Part shown: piece after piece, positions 35,220-46,300 of the stretch
How positions within the stretch are numbered: position 1 is the first letter of the stretch
Layout of the letters: each line of letters opens with the position of its first letter
Origin: Iris pallida
Lineage: Eukaryota; Streptophyta; Magnoliopsida; Asparagales; Iridaceae
Assembly (NCBI GenBank): GCA_029216955.1
Contig: JANAVB010031417.1
Location: 22,393,881-22,457,880 of the forward strand
Direction of reading: 5' to 3'
DNA length: 64,000 nt
Made by a program: the position numbers and the translations under genes
Notes under the pieces: generated by a model
Databases searched by the model: none
What the model was told of the DNA's origin: nothing
The model's input: only the letters and a program-made list of their open reading frames with translations

Positions 35220-37839
35220 CTACATATCATGGCGGACCTTCGAACGAGACTCCGCATTACGCATGAATGGGAACTCAACCTCGTCGTCGATGCGCTCAAG
35301 CTCGTTGGCGACCAAGGTACTAGTGTCGACCAAGACACTAGTGTCACTTTGGCAAGCGCTCCGAAATGTCTTGGCCAGTTCCTTCGTCCTTCTAGACTGT
35401 AAATAAAAGTATAATTGAATTTAGTATACAAACATGAAAATCTCGAACTAACTACTAATGCGGAACTCACCATCTTCACCAATGAAGCATACAAGATGTT
35501 TTTCGAAGGAAGATTTCCAACAGCTACTACGGCCGCGGGACCCGGGTTTGTAGGGTTCAACAACTTGGGATGTCCGACCCGCCGGAAGTACGGCATGTAG
35601 TCCTTGGTGCAGTCGGCCATCTGGGTGACCGGTTGGCTCTCATCTTCCCCAAGCAGGTGCCTTTGCCACTCGGAGTAGAAGTCGGTCACCCAGTCGAAAT
35701 ACGCTGGTTTGTAGTTCAATGGTTGGGTCCCGCGGGAAGGTTCCAACATCTGTAGTGTGCGCTTCGGCACACTTTGCACGAAGCCGAACTGTCGAAGTAC
35801 ACGATCAGGCATGTACGGCTCCTTGATGTCATAGCATGTGATCATGCCATGAAATAAAGAAACTGGTTGGATGGCACGACTCCCCTCACGAAAATCCCGG
35901 TATGGATCCCAAAATATCTGTAGGAAAATAGTTAACAGCAAAATAAACTTAACATGAAAAAATAAGGTTAGTCCCAATTTATTACCTCTTCTGGTACCAA
36001 ATTGTCAAGCACTTCACGAATGGAAGCCAGGATTTGCCAATCTTTGGTTTCCACCTGGGCCGGCCTCCATCGAGCCACTCTAGGAAGGTGTTCAAAATAG
36101 ATTGGGTTCTGGTCACCCCGCCTGAGCATCGGAAAGTGCTCGTATATCCATGCCTATTCAATTTATAAGTTAATAGTCACAAAATATAAACAACAAAATG
36201 AAGTATACGAGATTAAATCGTTGAAAGTTTTCTTACATGTAGCAGAGTCTGGCATCCAGCAATTGTCTTAGTCCCGACACGGGATGCGATGCCGAGCTCA
36301 CGGTAAAGATAGGCGAGAATACCGCTACCCCACGATATATCGATGAAGTCATCTACGGACAATAAATTGAGCATGTACCTCGCATGTATCGAGGTTCCAG
36401 ACTTGTCCGAAATGCCCACCATTCCTAGGACGAACAGCATGTAAGCACGGGCCATCGCGTCGACCAACTCATCATCATCCTCATCCAATTCCATATTTGT
36501 GAAGTGCTCCACCAGAAATGCCAGAGGAATTCCATATGATTTCTTGAAGCTCGGGAGAGTGGTAAAACTAGTTTCCTCAAGTCCAAGGTTACTTGAGACA
36601 AACTTCACGATCTTCGAGTACCATTTTGTCGATTTTTCATCTCTGTAATGTTCTTTGGTCATGACGCGACCGGTAACTGGTAGCTCCAGTATCTGGTACA
36701 CGTCGTCAAGGGTAATGGTCATCTCCCCGCATGGGAGATGAAACGTGTTGGTCTCCGGGTGCCATCTCTCCACAAAGGCGGATATCAGGGCACTATCCAT
36801 TGTCCTATAGGCATTATCAGCCAAATTATGCAAACCGCTCGGTACGATTTTCTCCTGGACGGCCTCCGGTAAGCTTCTAAACGGCCAAGACACGGTTTTC
36901 TTCTCGTGACTCACAGCCCTAAGCATACGATATGTCCGCTGTATATCAAACAACATATAAAAACATAAAACATATGAAATACATATAGATATCATATACT
37001 AAACTGCTAGCTTACAAAAGTAATGTACATACCGGGTCCTTCCATATTGCATATGCAATATGGTTCTCAAAAGAAGTCAACATTGAGCAACCTGGCGGGC
37101 GGACAGGCGGCTCAGAAGGACCGGCCTCCTCAGATGGAGCAGAACCAGCTTGACGGGGTGGCAGGAGTTGGCTAATTGGCACGTCATCGTCATCACTGGA
37201 AGAAGGAGAAGGAGTACGAGCTCGTTGCTTCGACCGAGCTTGTGCAACCGGTGGGGGTCTCTGTGTCCCAGCCCGACCTTGGCGCTCCGGTTCGAAAATT
37301 GTAATCGGACGCTCAAGAGGACGTTCCGCGCGTTCCTTCCACTTTGACGCGGTGGGGCGTATTCTTTTTGGTGCGTCCGGAGGACTGTTACCCCTATAGA
37401 ACATTGGATTGTGCGACCGTACAATTAATAACTAATGCAAACTAAAATAGAACTCTTACCCCCTATCCCCCACCCCCAGAACTGAGTACAGTAGGACTGC
37501 CAAGCATGTGGCAGTCCACTTGTAAACAAGGACTGCCACATTCCTGGCAGTCCTTGTTTAGATGTGGACTGCCACAAGCTTGGCAGTCCTACTGTACTCG
37601 GCCAACAGACAAACGACTCGCTAGTTTGTCGTTTTCTAGGGTTAGGATTTTAAGAGAAATTGTGGGTTTGTCGTGTTCGAAAATGGCATTCATAAACCCT
37701 AAAGACATTCTAAACCTAAATTATCAAAAGTTTTTAGACAATTTAAACTATTCTAGGGTTTTGAATAAAATGTAGAAAATTATTGAAAAAATTAGGAAAA
37801 AACGTACCGAGAATCCGATTTCTTCGACTTGCGTGTCAT
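35220..37839 (-). CDS. Plant mobile domain (PMD) protein, MAIN/MAIL1-like, carried by the MULE
   Basis: Six exons on the minus strand: 37839-37808, 37393-37033, 36938-36237, 36153-35986, 35917-35471 and 35396-35220. All junctions are GT-AG and in phase, giving 628 residues. The start MTRKSKKSDS joins in frame across the first intron. Residues 11-131 are proline-, serine- and arginine-rich and look disordered. The PMD begins about residue 132; its signature FHLPCGEMTITLDDV is at 197-211, followed by ELPVTGR. Cellular relatives (MAIN, MAIL1) act in transposon silencing and meristem maintenance, and some are fused to or partnered with PP7-type phosphatases. No phosphatase domain is present here. 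PMDs are known in MULE and Ty3 elements; the role in transposition is unknown. The frame is intact. Confidence 0.9.
37484..37599. repeat. Hairpin cluster 3, in the first intron of the PMD gene
   Basis: Three AGGACTGCCA...TGGCAGTCC hairpins sit inside a larger palindrome whose 22-bp ends (from GAGTACAGTAGGACTGCC) are perfect complements. The repeat word is the same as in clusters 1 and 2, but the spacers differ. Confidence 0.88.
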
Positions 37840-38085
37840 CTCGTCGAATGTGGGAGTGTTCTTGAAAGAAATTTGGTGGAGGAATTAGGATTAGAGTGGT
37901 GGAGGAGAATTTTCTAGGGTTTAGGGAGAGGAAGAGAGAGCTCTTCTTCTTTTTCTTTTGGAGGAGAGAGAGAGGAAATGATGAAATGAATAGAAAATTT
38001 GAGTTTGGGGGGTTGGGCTGCCCCCTAGTAAAATTTGGGCTGCCCCCTAGTAGAATCTCCACCAAATGGGCTGTCCCCTAAGTAA

Positions 38086-38128
38086 GAGCTGCCCCTTAGT
38101 AAATGTGGAGGTGCCCCTATAAATTGCC
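38086..38128 (-). repeat. Right terminal inverted repeat of the MULE
   Basis: This is the reverse complement of the left end. It is followed at once by the target duplication TTTTTAAA (38129-38136). Confidence 0.9.
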
Positions 38129-38136
38129 TTTTTAAA

Positions 38137-38695
38137 ATGAAAGCTTGTTATTTTTATGTTCAACCATTTTTTTTAAACTCACAGTTGGAGATTCTCTTAC
38201 TTCTAGAGAAGTATGTTGGATTCTCAAATGTAGATTTGTTTTTCCCGGCTTTTTGAGGACTGGGATCTCCAAGAGGAGAATCTTTTCGTTTCCCCTCTAC
38301 ATGTTCCCGACTTCTTCCATTCTAAAACCATCACAAAATTTTCCTTTTTGCTCAACTCTTTCTTAATCAACACAGAAAAAAAAAAATCAGAAAAGGAGTG
38401 ACATCATTATGATTCTCAAACCCAGGAATCCATAAATAAAATAATGAACAACCAGAGGGTGGTTAAAAATGCAAATGACATCTAAATATACTTGTCTAAG
38501 CAAAGCTTAGGAAACAACCGAATCTACAGTTTGTTACCAAAAAAAAAGTTCGAATAATGAAGGAACCTGCTAGAGCTTTTAAATGTCAAATTACATAAAT
38601 TTGGGGTTCCTAACCAAAATGCCCTTTTACCGAAAGAAAAAATAAGCAAATCAATAGAACCCCATGAAAAAAAAACTAATTAGAAGAAGATGCAT
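38137..38695. other. Intergenic sequence
   Basis: No gene seen between the MULE and the TRIM-like LTR. Confidence 0.5.
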
Positions 38696-38906
38696 TGTAT
38701 CTCGTTTCCGGTTGAGCGCTCAAAAAGGTAGTGACAATAGACTTGGTAATTTAGTCTCACATCGGGTAATAGGTTGGACCATGAGGTGTACATAATTAGA
38801 ATTGGTTTAGATCTTGCAGGAAAATTCTAATTTAAAGCATATGAATATAATTCAATATCGCACCGAATGGACCAACTCCGATTTGGGTCGCACCGCATTC
38901 CCAACA
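38696..38906. repeat. Solo LTR of a TRIM-like miniature retrotransposon
   Basis: The 211 bp run from TGTATCTCG to CATTCCCAACA. They share CCGGTTGAGCGCTCAA, GTTTAGTC/ATTTAGTC and CACACCGCATT-like phrases with the LTR at 53622-53820, which is followed by a tRNA-Met-type primer site. No internal region remains here. Confidence 0.6.
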
Positions 38907-39086
38907 ATGAGAAAGTAAGCCAAAGTAATATAAGAATACATGAAAAAGAAACTGTTCTATGATGGGTAGAACATTAATCAATTCCATTGCTTGTACACAA
39001 GAAAGCAAGCAAGCAAAGCTAAACCAAGGACAGCTAGGACAGCTAAGCTAAACCATTGCTTGTACACAATAAACATATAATGAATG

Positions 39087-42000
39087 TCAAGGACAGCTAG
39101 GGACAATATGACCAGTTCCAGTCCAGTTAACATGGTTGCATACGCTTTGGGTGCGTTTCCCATCCTCTCCGACCAACTCCACATTGTGCAACATTATACT
39201 CTCGCACGGAACAGCTTCGCTGCAGTTCAAGTTGACAGCCACTTGGGATGCGCTCACCCCCTTTATGTTCTTGTACAGCACTCTGCTTACTCCTACCGCC
39301 TCGGCCTGAATAATAAACACAATCTAATTAATTCATTCTCGACAAAAATATGAGAATATAAGTACGAGGAAATAATAAATATAAGCATTTTTACTTGTTG
39401 AGGACATGGATGTGGGGAATCGCAGTAGTTCTGATCGATGATTATAGGATTTTCGACATCGCGCATTGCTATATTCTGAAATATGATGCCTCTCGCGTAG
39501 CCTCGCCCACCCTGCTTATCAAAAACATTCAAGACCCAAGTCATATCTTTTATGTTTCTCTAACATACAATGATAGACTATGATCCCGTTTGGTTCAATG
39601 TAATGTAATCGTAATCGCATTATAATTAGATTAAAAAAATTATTTTTTTATCTGATTATATTGTGATTACGATTACATTACAGTGTACCAAACGAGGCTG
39701 TCTGTATCTAGACTCTATGGATGAATACATGTGAAAGTTTCGAGAGAGGAAGTGATACTTGTAATTTGATACTACTTTTAGTCATATATACATGTTTTAA
39801 GGATTCACATATGAAGTGAGGGCATCAGCTTGTTGGAGAATCGACTGTAGCTAGTAACATACTAATTTGATAAGAACGAGAGTAAATGGCACATTTAAAT
39901 TTTTCAACTTTAGCTTAAATTTCTCAAGCTAGTGAGGTTGATATACTGCGTCAGGCTAGGGTGCAAAAACACCTTCCCAAGATTCACATTTTTCTTTAAA
40001 AAAGAGAACTAAAATAAATTTTTGATCGATTAAACATCCATCCGTATTTTTGGTACTTTGATTAAATTATCCTCACAGTCCACTAGTCGTTGCAATCTGA
40101 ATGTTGAGTCGAATTTTGACTGGAACAAAGCTTGAAATACCTGAACTATTTCTACACGTGACTATTAAAGATTGCAACGGTCTTACCATACTTCTATATA
40201 CACGTTCAAAACATTCCATATTATACCATTTTTCCATTTTATGCTCCCATGTTTCACTATGTTCCCACTTTGTTCTACATTTATATATTTTTAGTTTTTA
40301 TTTCTCTTTCTCGAGTAAATAATCCAAATAAGTTATGTTGACGGTAAACTAGCAGAGACACCGTTGACGTCGTTGTTCAATTTGGATATAAATTGTACCA
40401 ATTTAAAAATTAGAGAAAATCTTATTTTCATCTAAAAAGTGTAAATTTTGCAGATTCTTTTTTTGCACTTTATCCCTACATCTTCATTTGCACATATGCC
40501 AATGTAATGTGAGTCAGGTTTTTTTTTTTTTTTGTAATACCTGCCAACTCTTGATCGGACTCCGTTCATAGTGTCCCTCATCTTAACCCTGTCGATCACC
40601 ACGTTCGGACACTGGCTACAGTGTTGTTAGCTCCTAAACTTCCAATACTGCTCAACCAGACCATCAAAAAAAAAAAAAAAAAATTCGAAGCAAGTAATCA
40701 GTAGGTGAGTACACAATTATTTGTGAGCAGGTTTAGAGTCAAGAGTTAGATCACCAACCAACCTTATTCCATGACCTGGACCGCAAACTATGTTCATGCC
40801 CTTCACATTTCGAGACCCCGACACGATAGATATGCAGTCGTCACCTAAGTTTCCATCCACCAATTATTTGTCAATCAATACTGCCTTACAGACCGAGAAA
40901 GGGACCGCAGTTTAAACCACGGTGCCATGTGTCCCCCTTCTCATTGGTTGGATCCGAACGGCTGATTTTAGCAGGGGGTGCTAGCGTCAGCGGCACGGAG
41001 CCGACCAATGAGGGAGGACACGTGCCACCGCGGTTTAATTAGTTGTTACGTCTCACCTGTTCTGATAACACATTCAGTTATTATCATGTTCTTGGTTTCC
41101 GCAACGTGGATCCCGTCGGTGTTTGGGCTGTTTCCCGGTGCACTGATCAAGAGCTTCGAGACCGCGACGTTCGTACACCCCTCGAAGGAGACGTGAGCCT
41201 TCTGGCTGTCTTTGAACCTCAGGTTCTCCACCTTCAAGTCTCGGCACGAAGAAAATGTCATCGCCTATTCAAGAAACAACCATAATTGAGTACATACATA
41301 ATCCTCTCTTGTTCCACACAACTAAGGCTCGGTTTGGTTCACTGTAATGTAATCGTAATTATAATATAAAAAATTATTTTTTTTATTTGATTATATTGCG
41401 ATTACAATTACATTACAGTAAACCAAACGAGGCCTTAAGTAAGTAGTCATGATCGTACCGTTGGCGCTCCGGTACAAGGCTGATCAAACGTATATACAAA
41501 GTTAAAAAGGAAAAATTATCAGTCATGATCAATCAGAAAGACGAAGGAAAATTATTTAAGGAGCGAGTAACTATAATCAGTCATTTAATCACCAGAGTTT
41601 TGTTGATCTTGCAAGAGTTTCGCCACCATATCTGGCCATTGCCACTGATAGTCCCGCCACCTTTGACCACGAGGTTCCGCACGCCGTCGAACAATATCCA
41701 GTGCCTGACATTTCCGTCGTCCCACAGGGATCGATTGGACGAAGCGATCAATGTGCCCTTGATCTGCATTTCCATTCAAAGGTTGTCACGTGTCAAACTA
41801 GTGCTGCGTAAATGTTCAGCAATGAAAGTTTGTGTTACGGACTCTACTCGTGTCTCACCAGTACTGTGATATGGGACACGCAAGCACCATTGAAGGCGAT
41901 AGGCCGGAGAAGATACTTCCTGTCCTCGGGAACTAGAAGGACAGCTTGCGGGAAGGACGAGGAGCAAGCTTCGTTCCAGGCCTTCGCAAATGCCTATCAA

Positions 42001-42544
42001 TCAAAGATTGCAAGAAACATTTGAGTGATGCTATATGTACCTCCAAAAATTCCATTCCTCCGTGTCCTTCGCCACGTGGCACATCCTTATTGATCGAAGC
42101 AAATAGGAAAAAAGGTTGGGGGAAGACATGAGTGAATAGGAGATGGCCACATGGCGGAGGGACAGAGAGGGATGAGATTTTAGAGGTACATATAGTATTT
42201 TCCGAGAGCAAAATGCAAGTGTCACACATACACAAGGCTAATGTATCAGTACGTACCTCGGTATCATCGGTAATGCCGTCGCCTATGGCACCGTAGCTAT
42301 CGACGTTCACGACCCTCTCCGTACGCAGAGGAGGCTCCTCCCTCTCCTCCTTGCGGATATTGCGCATGATCGATCTCTCGAGCCCATGTTCGAGCCAGTA
42401 GAAACCTTTGAAGCGAGTTTTCTCGCGGATACGGGACCTGTGAGCTTTGAGAGGATCGGGAGTAGGGTTTTGCTCTGGAACACAACTGCAACCAAAGCTG
42501 ATGAAGAACATGAGAAGGGACAACAGTAGATAAGTTGAAGCCAT
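39087..42544 (-). CDS. Polygalacturonase (GH28), two single-base breaks in one exon
   Basis: Nine exons: 42544-42257, 41993-41859, 41763-41593, 41479-41459 (21 bp), 41264-41057, 40844-40763, 40647-40541, 39511-39395 and 39305-39087, about 449 residues. A signal peptide is clear (MASTYLLLSLLMFF). GH28 motifs: NTDG (253-256), GDDC (275-278), GHG (298-300). The product would be secreted and cleave pectin alpha-1,4-galacturonic links. Exon 7 needs one missing base in each of two GTCCGA words (near 40606 and 40556). With both restored it joins exon 8 in phase and recovers the RIK motif; as written the protein is truncated after about residue 323. This is either sequencing error or early loss of function. 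Introns contain three MITEs. Whether it is an endo- or exo-enzyme cannot be told. Confidence 0.85.
39584..39697. mobile_element. MITE in a polygalacturonase intron, copy 1
   Basis: About 114 bp with inverted ends CGTTTGGTTCAATGTAATG and the complement of CATTACAGTGTACCAAACG. The AT-rich centre is itself palindromic (GTAATCGTAATC facing GATTACGATTAC). It belongs to the same family as 41327-41434. Confidence 0.75.
40913..41038. mobile_element. MITE-like palindromic insertion in a polygalacturonase intron
   Basis: TTAAACCACGGTGCCATGTG on the left pairs with the complement of CACGTGCCACCGCGGTTTAA on the right, with ATTGGTTGG/CCGACCAAT further in. A related sequence with GCCATGTGTCC and TGACGTCA words lies at about 57,640-57,770. 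Confidence 0.65.
41327..41434. mobile_element. MITE in a polygalacturonase intron, copy 2
   Basis: About 108 bp with inverted ends GGCTCGGTTTGGTTCACTG and the complement of CAGTAAACCAAACGAGGCC. TAA occurs on both sides, compatible with a PIF/Harbinger (Tourist-type) MITE. It is the same family as 39584-39697 in another intron of the gene. Confidence 0.75.
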
Positions 42545-43325
42545 GTTTGGGGAGGGACTAGAGAGAATGGTTTGTACTCAATATCTAAGGGGCAGGGCCT
42601 AATTTTTCCATCATTTTCACAGGTACAGACAGAGTGAAGAAAAAAGAGATTGCTAGGGAAGGTTGCCAAACTCCAACTGAACAAAGTTGAAGAAAACATA
42701 AAGACTTTATGTTACTTGACTTTAAGTCTCTTGGAGTAACTCAAGTGTCAGTTTAAATTCCTGCATATATGTTTCTTGATGCATTCAGTGTTGTGCTTTG
42801 CCTTCCATTAGCCAGTTTCCATATGTGAATTCAATGGAAAAAGGAAGTGGACAAGTCTCACCTGTTTTAATTACTCAGTATAGAAGAAGAAACATAGCAC
42901 ACACAGGGACAATGGAGATCTTGGCTTACTGGAAATAGGGTTAGTCATCTAAAAGTCCAAACTTCAGGTGAACAAGAAAAATGACACAAGTCCAAGAGGG
43001 AACATCAAACCAACCACTGCAATCAACAGGAAAAAAAAAAACCAAGTTTCTTCTTTTATTGCTGATACAGTGTGGTGCAAAACAAATCAGTTCAATTTGC
43101 TGTTTTTTTCACAAAATAATGTGAACATTGATTAACTTAACTGAAGAACAACAGAACTCTCTCTCTTCTACATACAGATGGGCTAGGGGCCCTATACAAA
43201 GATTCATAAATAGCTCAGTTCTGAAATAGATAAAATCAACAGACCCATCTTTCAAACTGATGGAGCATATGATACATCTTGGTGAAACCTTGTCTTCCAT
43301 TTTAAGCTTCTTGTCTCCTAATAAG
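42545..43325. other. Polygalacturonase promoter region and CESA 3' region
   Basis: Both genes are on the minus strand, so this interval holds the CESA 3' untranslated region (right side) and the upstream region of the polygalacturonase gene (left side). No clear TATA box or other element could be assigned. Confidence 0.5.
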
Positions 43326-46300
43326 CTAACAGTTGATCCCGCATTGCTGGATATCTGGACCTGTCACTCGGGTGGTGAACGGGTCAACACGAACCCACAG
43401 CAAGGAGAAGATGGACGCAAGGAGGACAGACCACACAACCACAATAGTTGGAGTGCGATTTTGCCGACCCATAAGACCCTTGAGGAAGGGATAGAGATGA
43501 ACAATCACCCAAAAGGCAAAGAAGAGCTTCCCAAAGAGCGGGGCCCCATGAGCTATACCCGCTGTTTACAGCATAAGAGATACCGGCAACGACTCCCACC
43601 AGATTTACTATGAGAAGTGTGGTAGGCGGGATCAGAAGAGTAGTCCACTTGAACAGGTACAGCTCGGCAAAGTCACCATCCTCATCAGATGCCTTGGATG
43701 TGACGGTGAAGTTAGTATCAATACCAGCTAGAACCTTGAGGAGCCCCTGGACAACAGCAAATAGATGAGCAGACACCCCTCCTATAACCCAAAACTGCTC
43801 ATTCCTCCACCATTCGTCAATTCTGACCCCACTCCATCTCATTTCCAGTATGCCGGTCGCAAAGATGGAAAGGAAGAGAAGGATGAACCAAATACTGGCG
43901 ATGTTGCTAATCTGCAATTATCAAGTGACCAAGTCAATTTAACATGCAGGGAAGTAGCAGTCAATGTAACAGAGGTAGTAGCCGATGTAAGTTACCTGAG
44001 GAATGATGAACTTCCCAGTAAGGAGACAGACAGCTGGCAGCGTACAGTATAGAATGAGAGGGAGTGAAGTGAGTGGGTAGATGGTTGTATTTATATACGC
44101 AAATCTCTCCAAAAATTTAAGGCGCCCTCCGTAGCCATACCATATAGGGCAATGACGACTGAACAGGATCTCAATGGATCCAAGTGCCCACCGCAACACT
44201 TGGTTTAAACGATCTGAAAGGTTGATGGGGGCAGATCCTTTGAAGGCTGGAGGATTAGGCATGCAGTATATTGAACGCCAACCACGAGCATGCATCTTGA
44301 ATCCCGTAAGAATATCTTCCGTAACTGAACCATAAATCCATCCAATCTGCAGCAGAACATAAATTGATTATAATGTATTCACTGTACTACAGGTGAAAGA
44401 AGAGACTGGGAAAAAATAAGTCTGCTTATAGGGTAACATCACTTTCAAAATAGAGGATACTGGAAAAATCTAAAATGCTAATAACAACAGTCACCTATTA
44501 GATTTCTGAAAAACTATGATGTTCGTCTGATCTGACCGCGATGTGTCATTATGTGCTTGCTGTAGTAATATTTTAATACTAAAGATGCAACCTTGGTACA
44601 AGAAGAACAAAATGTAATCAACACGCATGATCTTGGTCTTCAGCCAAAAAGTTTCATTATTTGTGATAAAGATAAATTCAAACAAAGTCCTCTTGTTACA
44701 ATTAAGCAAGTACATACGTGTGTTGCTTGACCATATAATGACGTAACCTGTAAGGGTAAATTGCAAGCGGTTTACCTACTTTTTAATTTGAAGTCAAGAA
44801 ATTATACTGTTCGGAAGTTAATCCCTGTAATCATTCTTTCAGATTTTAAGTATCTTCAATACTCTTCGTTTTTAGCAGAAAATCCTGATTCTTGCCTAAC
44901 TTTTTTTTTTTTTCCAAAAGGTCAATCTAACATATTATTCCTAGTCAACTAGGGTATTTTTCTATTATGTTTAAGAGGAAGAAAGAAAAGACATTCATCT
45001 ACTTCCCCACATTCCTCCTCTGAGCCCCATCCTCTCCTTCCCCTCCACTGCCCCTGTTAGGTTTATATCATGTATTTGGAAAGCCAATTATGTAAATTTA
45101 CAAACCTAAATTTATCTGGGTTAGATTTAATAAATTTATCTAGGATTGGTCTGATCAAAATCCATCTGGATTAGATCTAACTAAATATATCCAAATTAGA
45201 TTTACTTATCTAAATCTATCTGATTATATTAATCCAAATGTATTAAGTTAGGTTTAAAGCTTATATGTATTAGGTTTATTCAGGTATAAATGGAGATGCA
45301 AACTAGAGTTAGAACTTAGAAATATAGAAAATAGACAAAAAGTTTTAAAGTTGCAGCCGTAAGGTTGATTCATAGTTTGATAATTTTGCCTTGTAACTCT
45401 AGAGTTTGAGAGTTTGCCTTGTAACTCTATTATGATAAGTAAATGAACTCAACAGTTTGGTGGTGGTGGTATAGGTACTTGTCGAACCACATTACATTTG
45501 TGTATTCGATATGTCTTTATTGCCGTTTCAGTTTCTGTTTTGATCAACAACCCCCTCTCCAGCCAACAGAAATGTCTTTTAAGAAATAAGAACAATTCCA
45601 ACACCCCTTCGTCTCAATTTCATACAAAGGCTCTCTACCGCCCATACATGGTCCCTTTGGCAAACATGACATATGTTGACATCACTTTTCTCTTTCCTTT
45701 ACCAATCTATTTTTCATGACCTCTAATATTTCTTTCTACCAAGCTATGGATAATAACAAGTTTAATTCATTTAGCAGTACTGCATTTGCTTGATTTCTAT
45801 TTGGAAATATAATAGTCCTTGAACACCACATACATGTAATTTCGTCAACTATATATTATGGAGCTACCAGAACACCTTATTGACCTTGCTAGCGAATTTC
45901 TAGAACTGGATTCTTAGTGCCAGCTGGCTAGACATTGCCCAAGACTAGAGGCTTTTTTACCTTCTTCAAGCAAACATTAATTATGGACACAAATTCAGCA
46001 TATGAAATTACAACAAAAAGGTAGTTCTTTGACTTGGATAAATAGAGGGGGAGCAAATAGCTGCCTTTACTATAATGGATTGAAGCTGCAATGACCTTCC
46101 AACATTGCATTGAAGCTGTCACATAATCACATTACAGCTGACTCACAGTAGAAGGCCTATAGTACACATTGCAATCTCATCGCAGGGTATGATTAACTTA
46201 TGATATATATAAGTAACTAGAGGGCATAAAAACAAAACAAGACAAGTACTTCAAAACATACCTCTTTTCCCCAATCCGACTTATCTTCATAACCACAACT

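Larger units (their letters stand above)
30462..38128. mobile_element. Autonomous-looking Mutator-like element with transposase-OTU and PMD genes
   Basis: The element is 7,667 bp. Its ends are inverted repeats sharing GGCA, then GGGCACCTCCACATTTACTA and AGGGGCA, and it is flanked by the 8-bp direct repeat TTTTTAAA (30454-30461 and 38129-38136). The left half carries a MULE transposase fused to an OTU domain on the plus strand; the right half carries a plant mobile domain gene on the minus strand. The two genes converge. Both open frames read through after splicing without stops, so the copy looks recent and possibly active. Three clusters of one hairpin family lie in the first intron of each gene and between the 3' ends. 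Confidence 0.93.

Noticed and set aside
45056..45491. Possible LTR in CESA intron 12 (TGTTAGG...ACCACA)
   Set aside because: Termini are plausible, but no target duplication, primer site or second copy was found.
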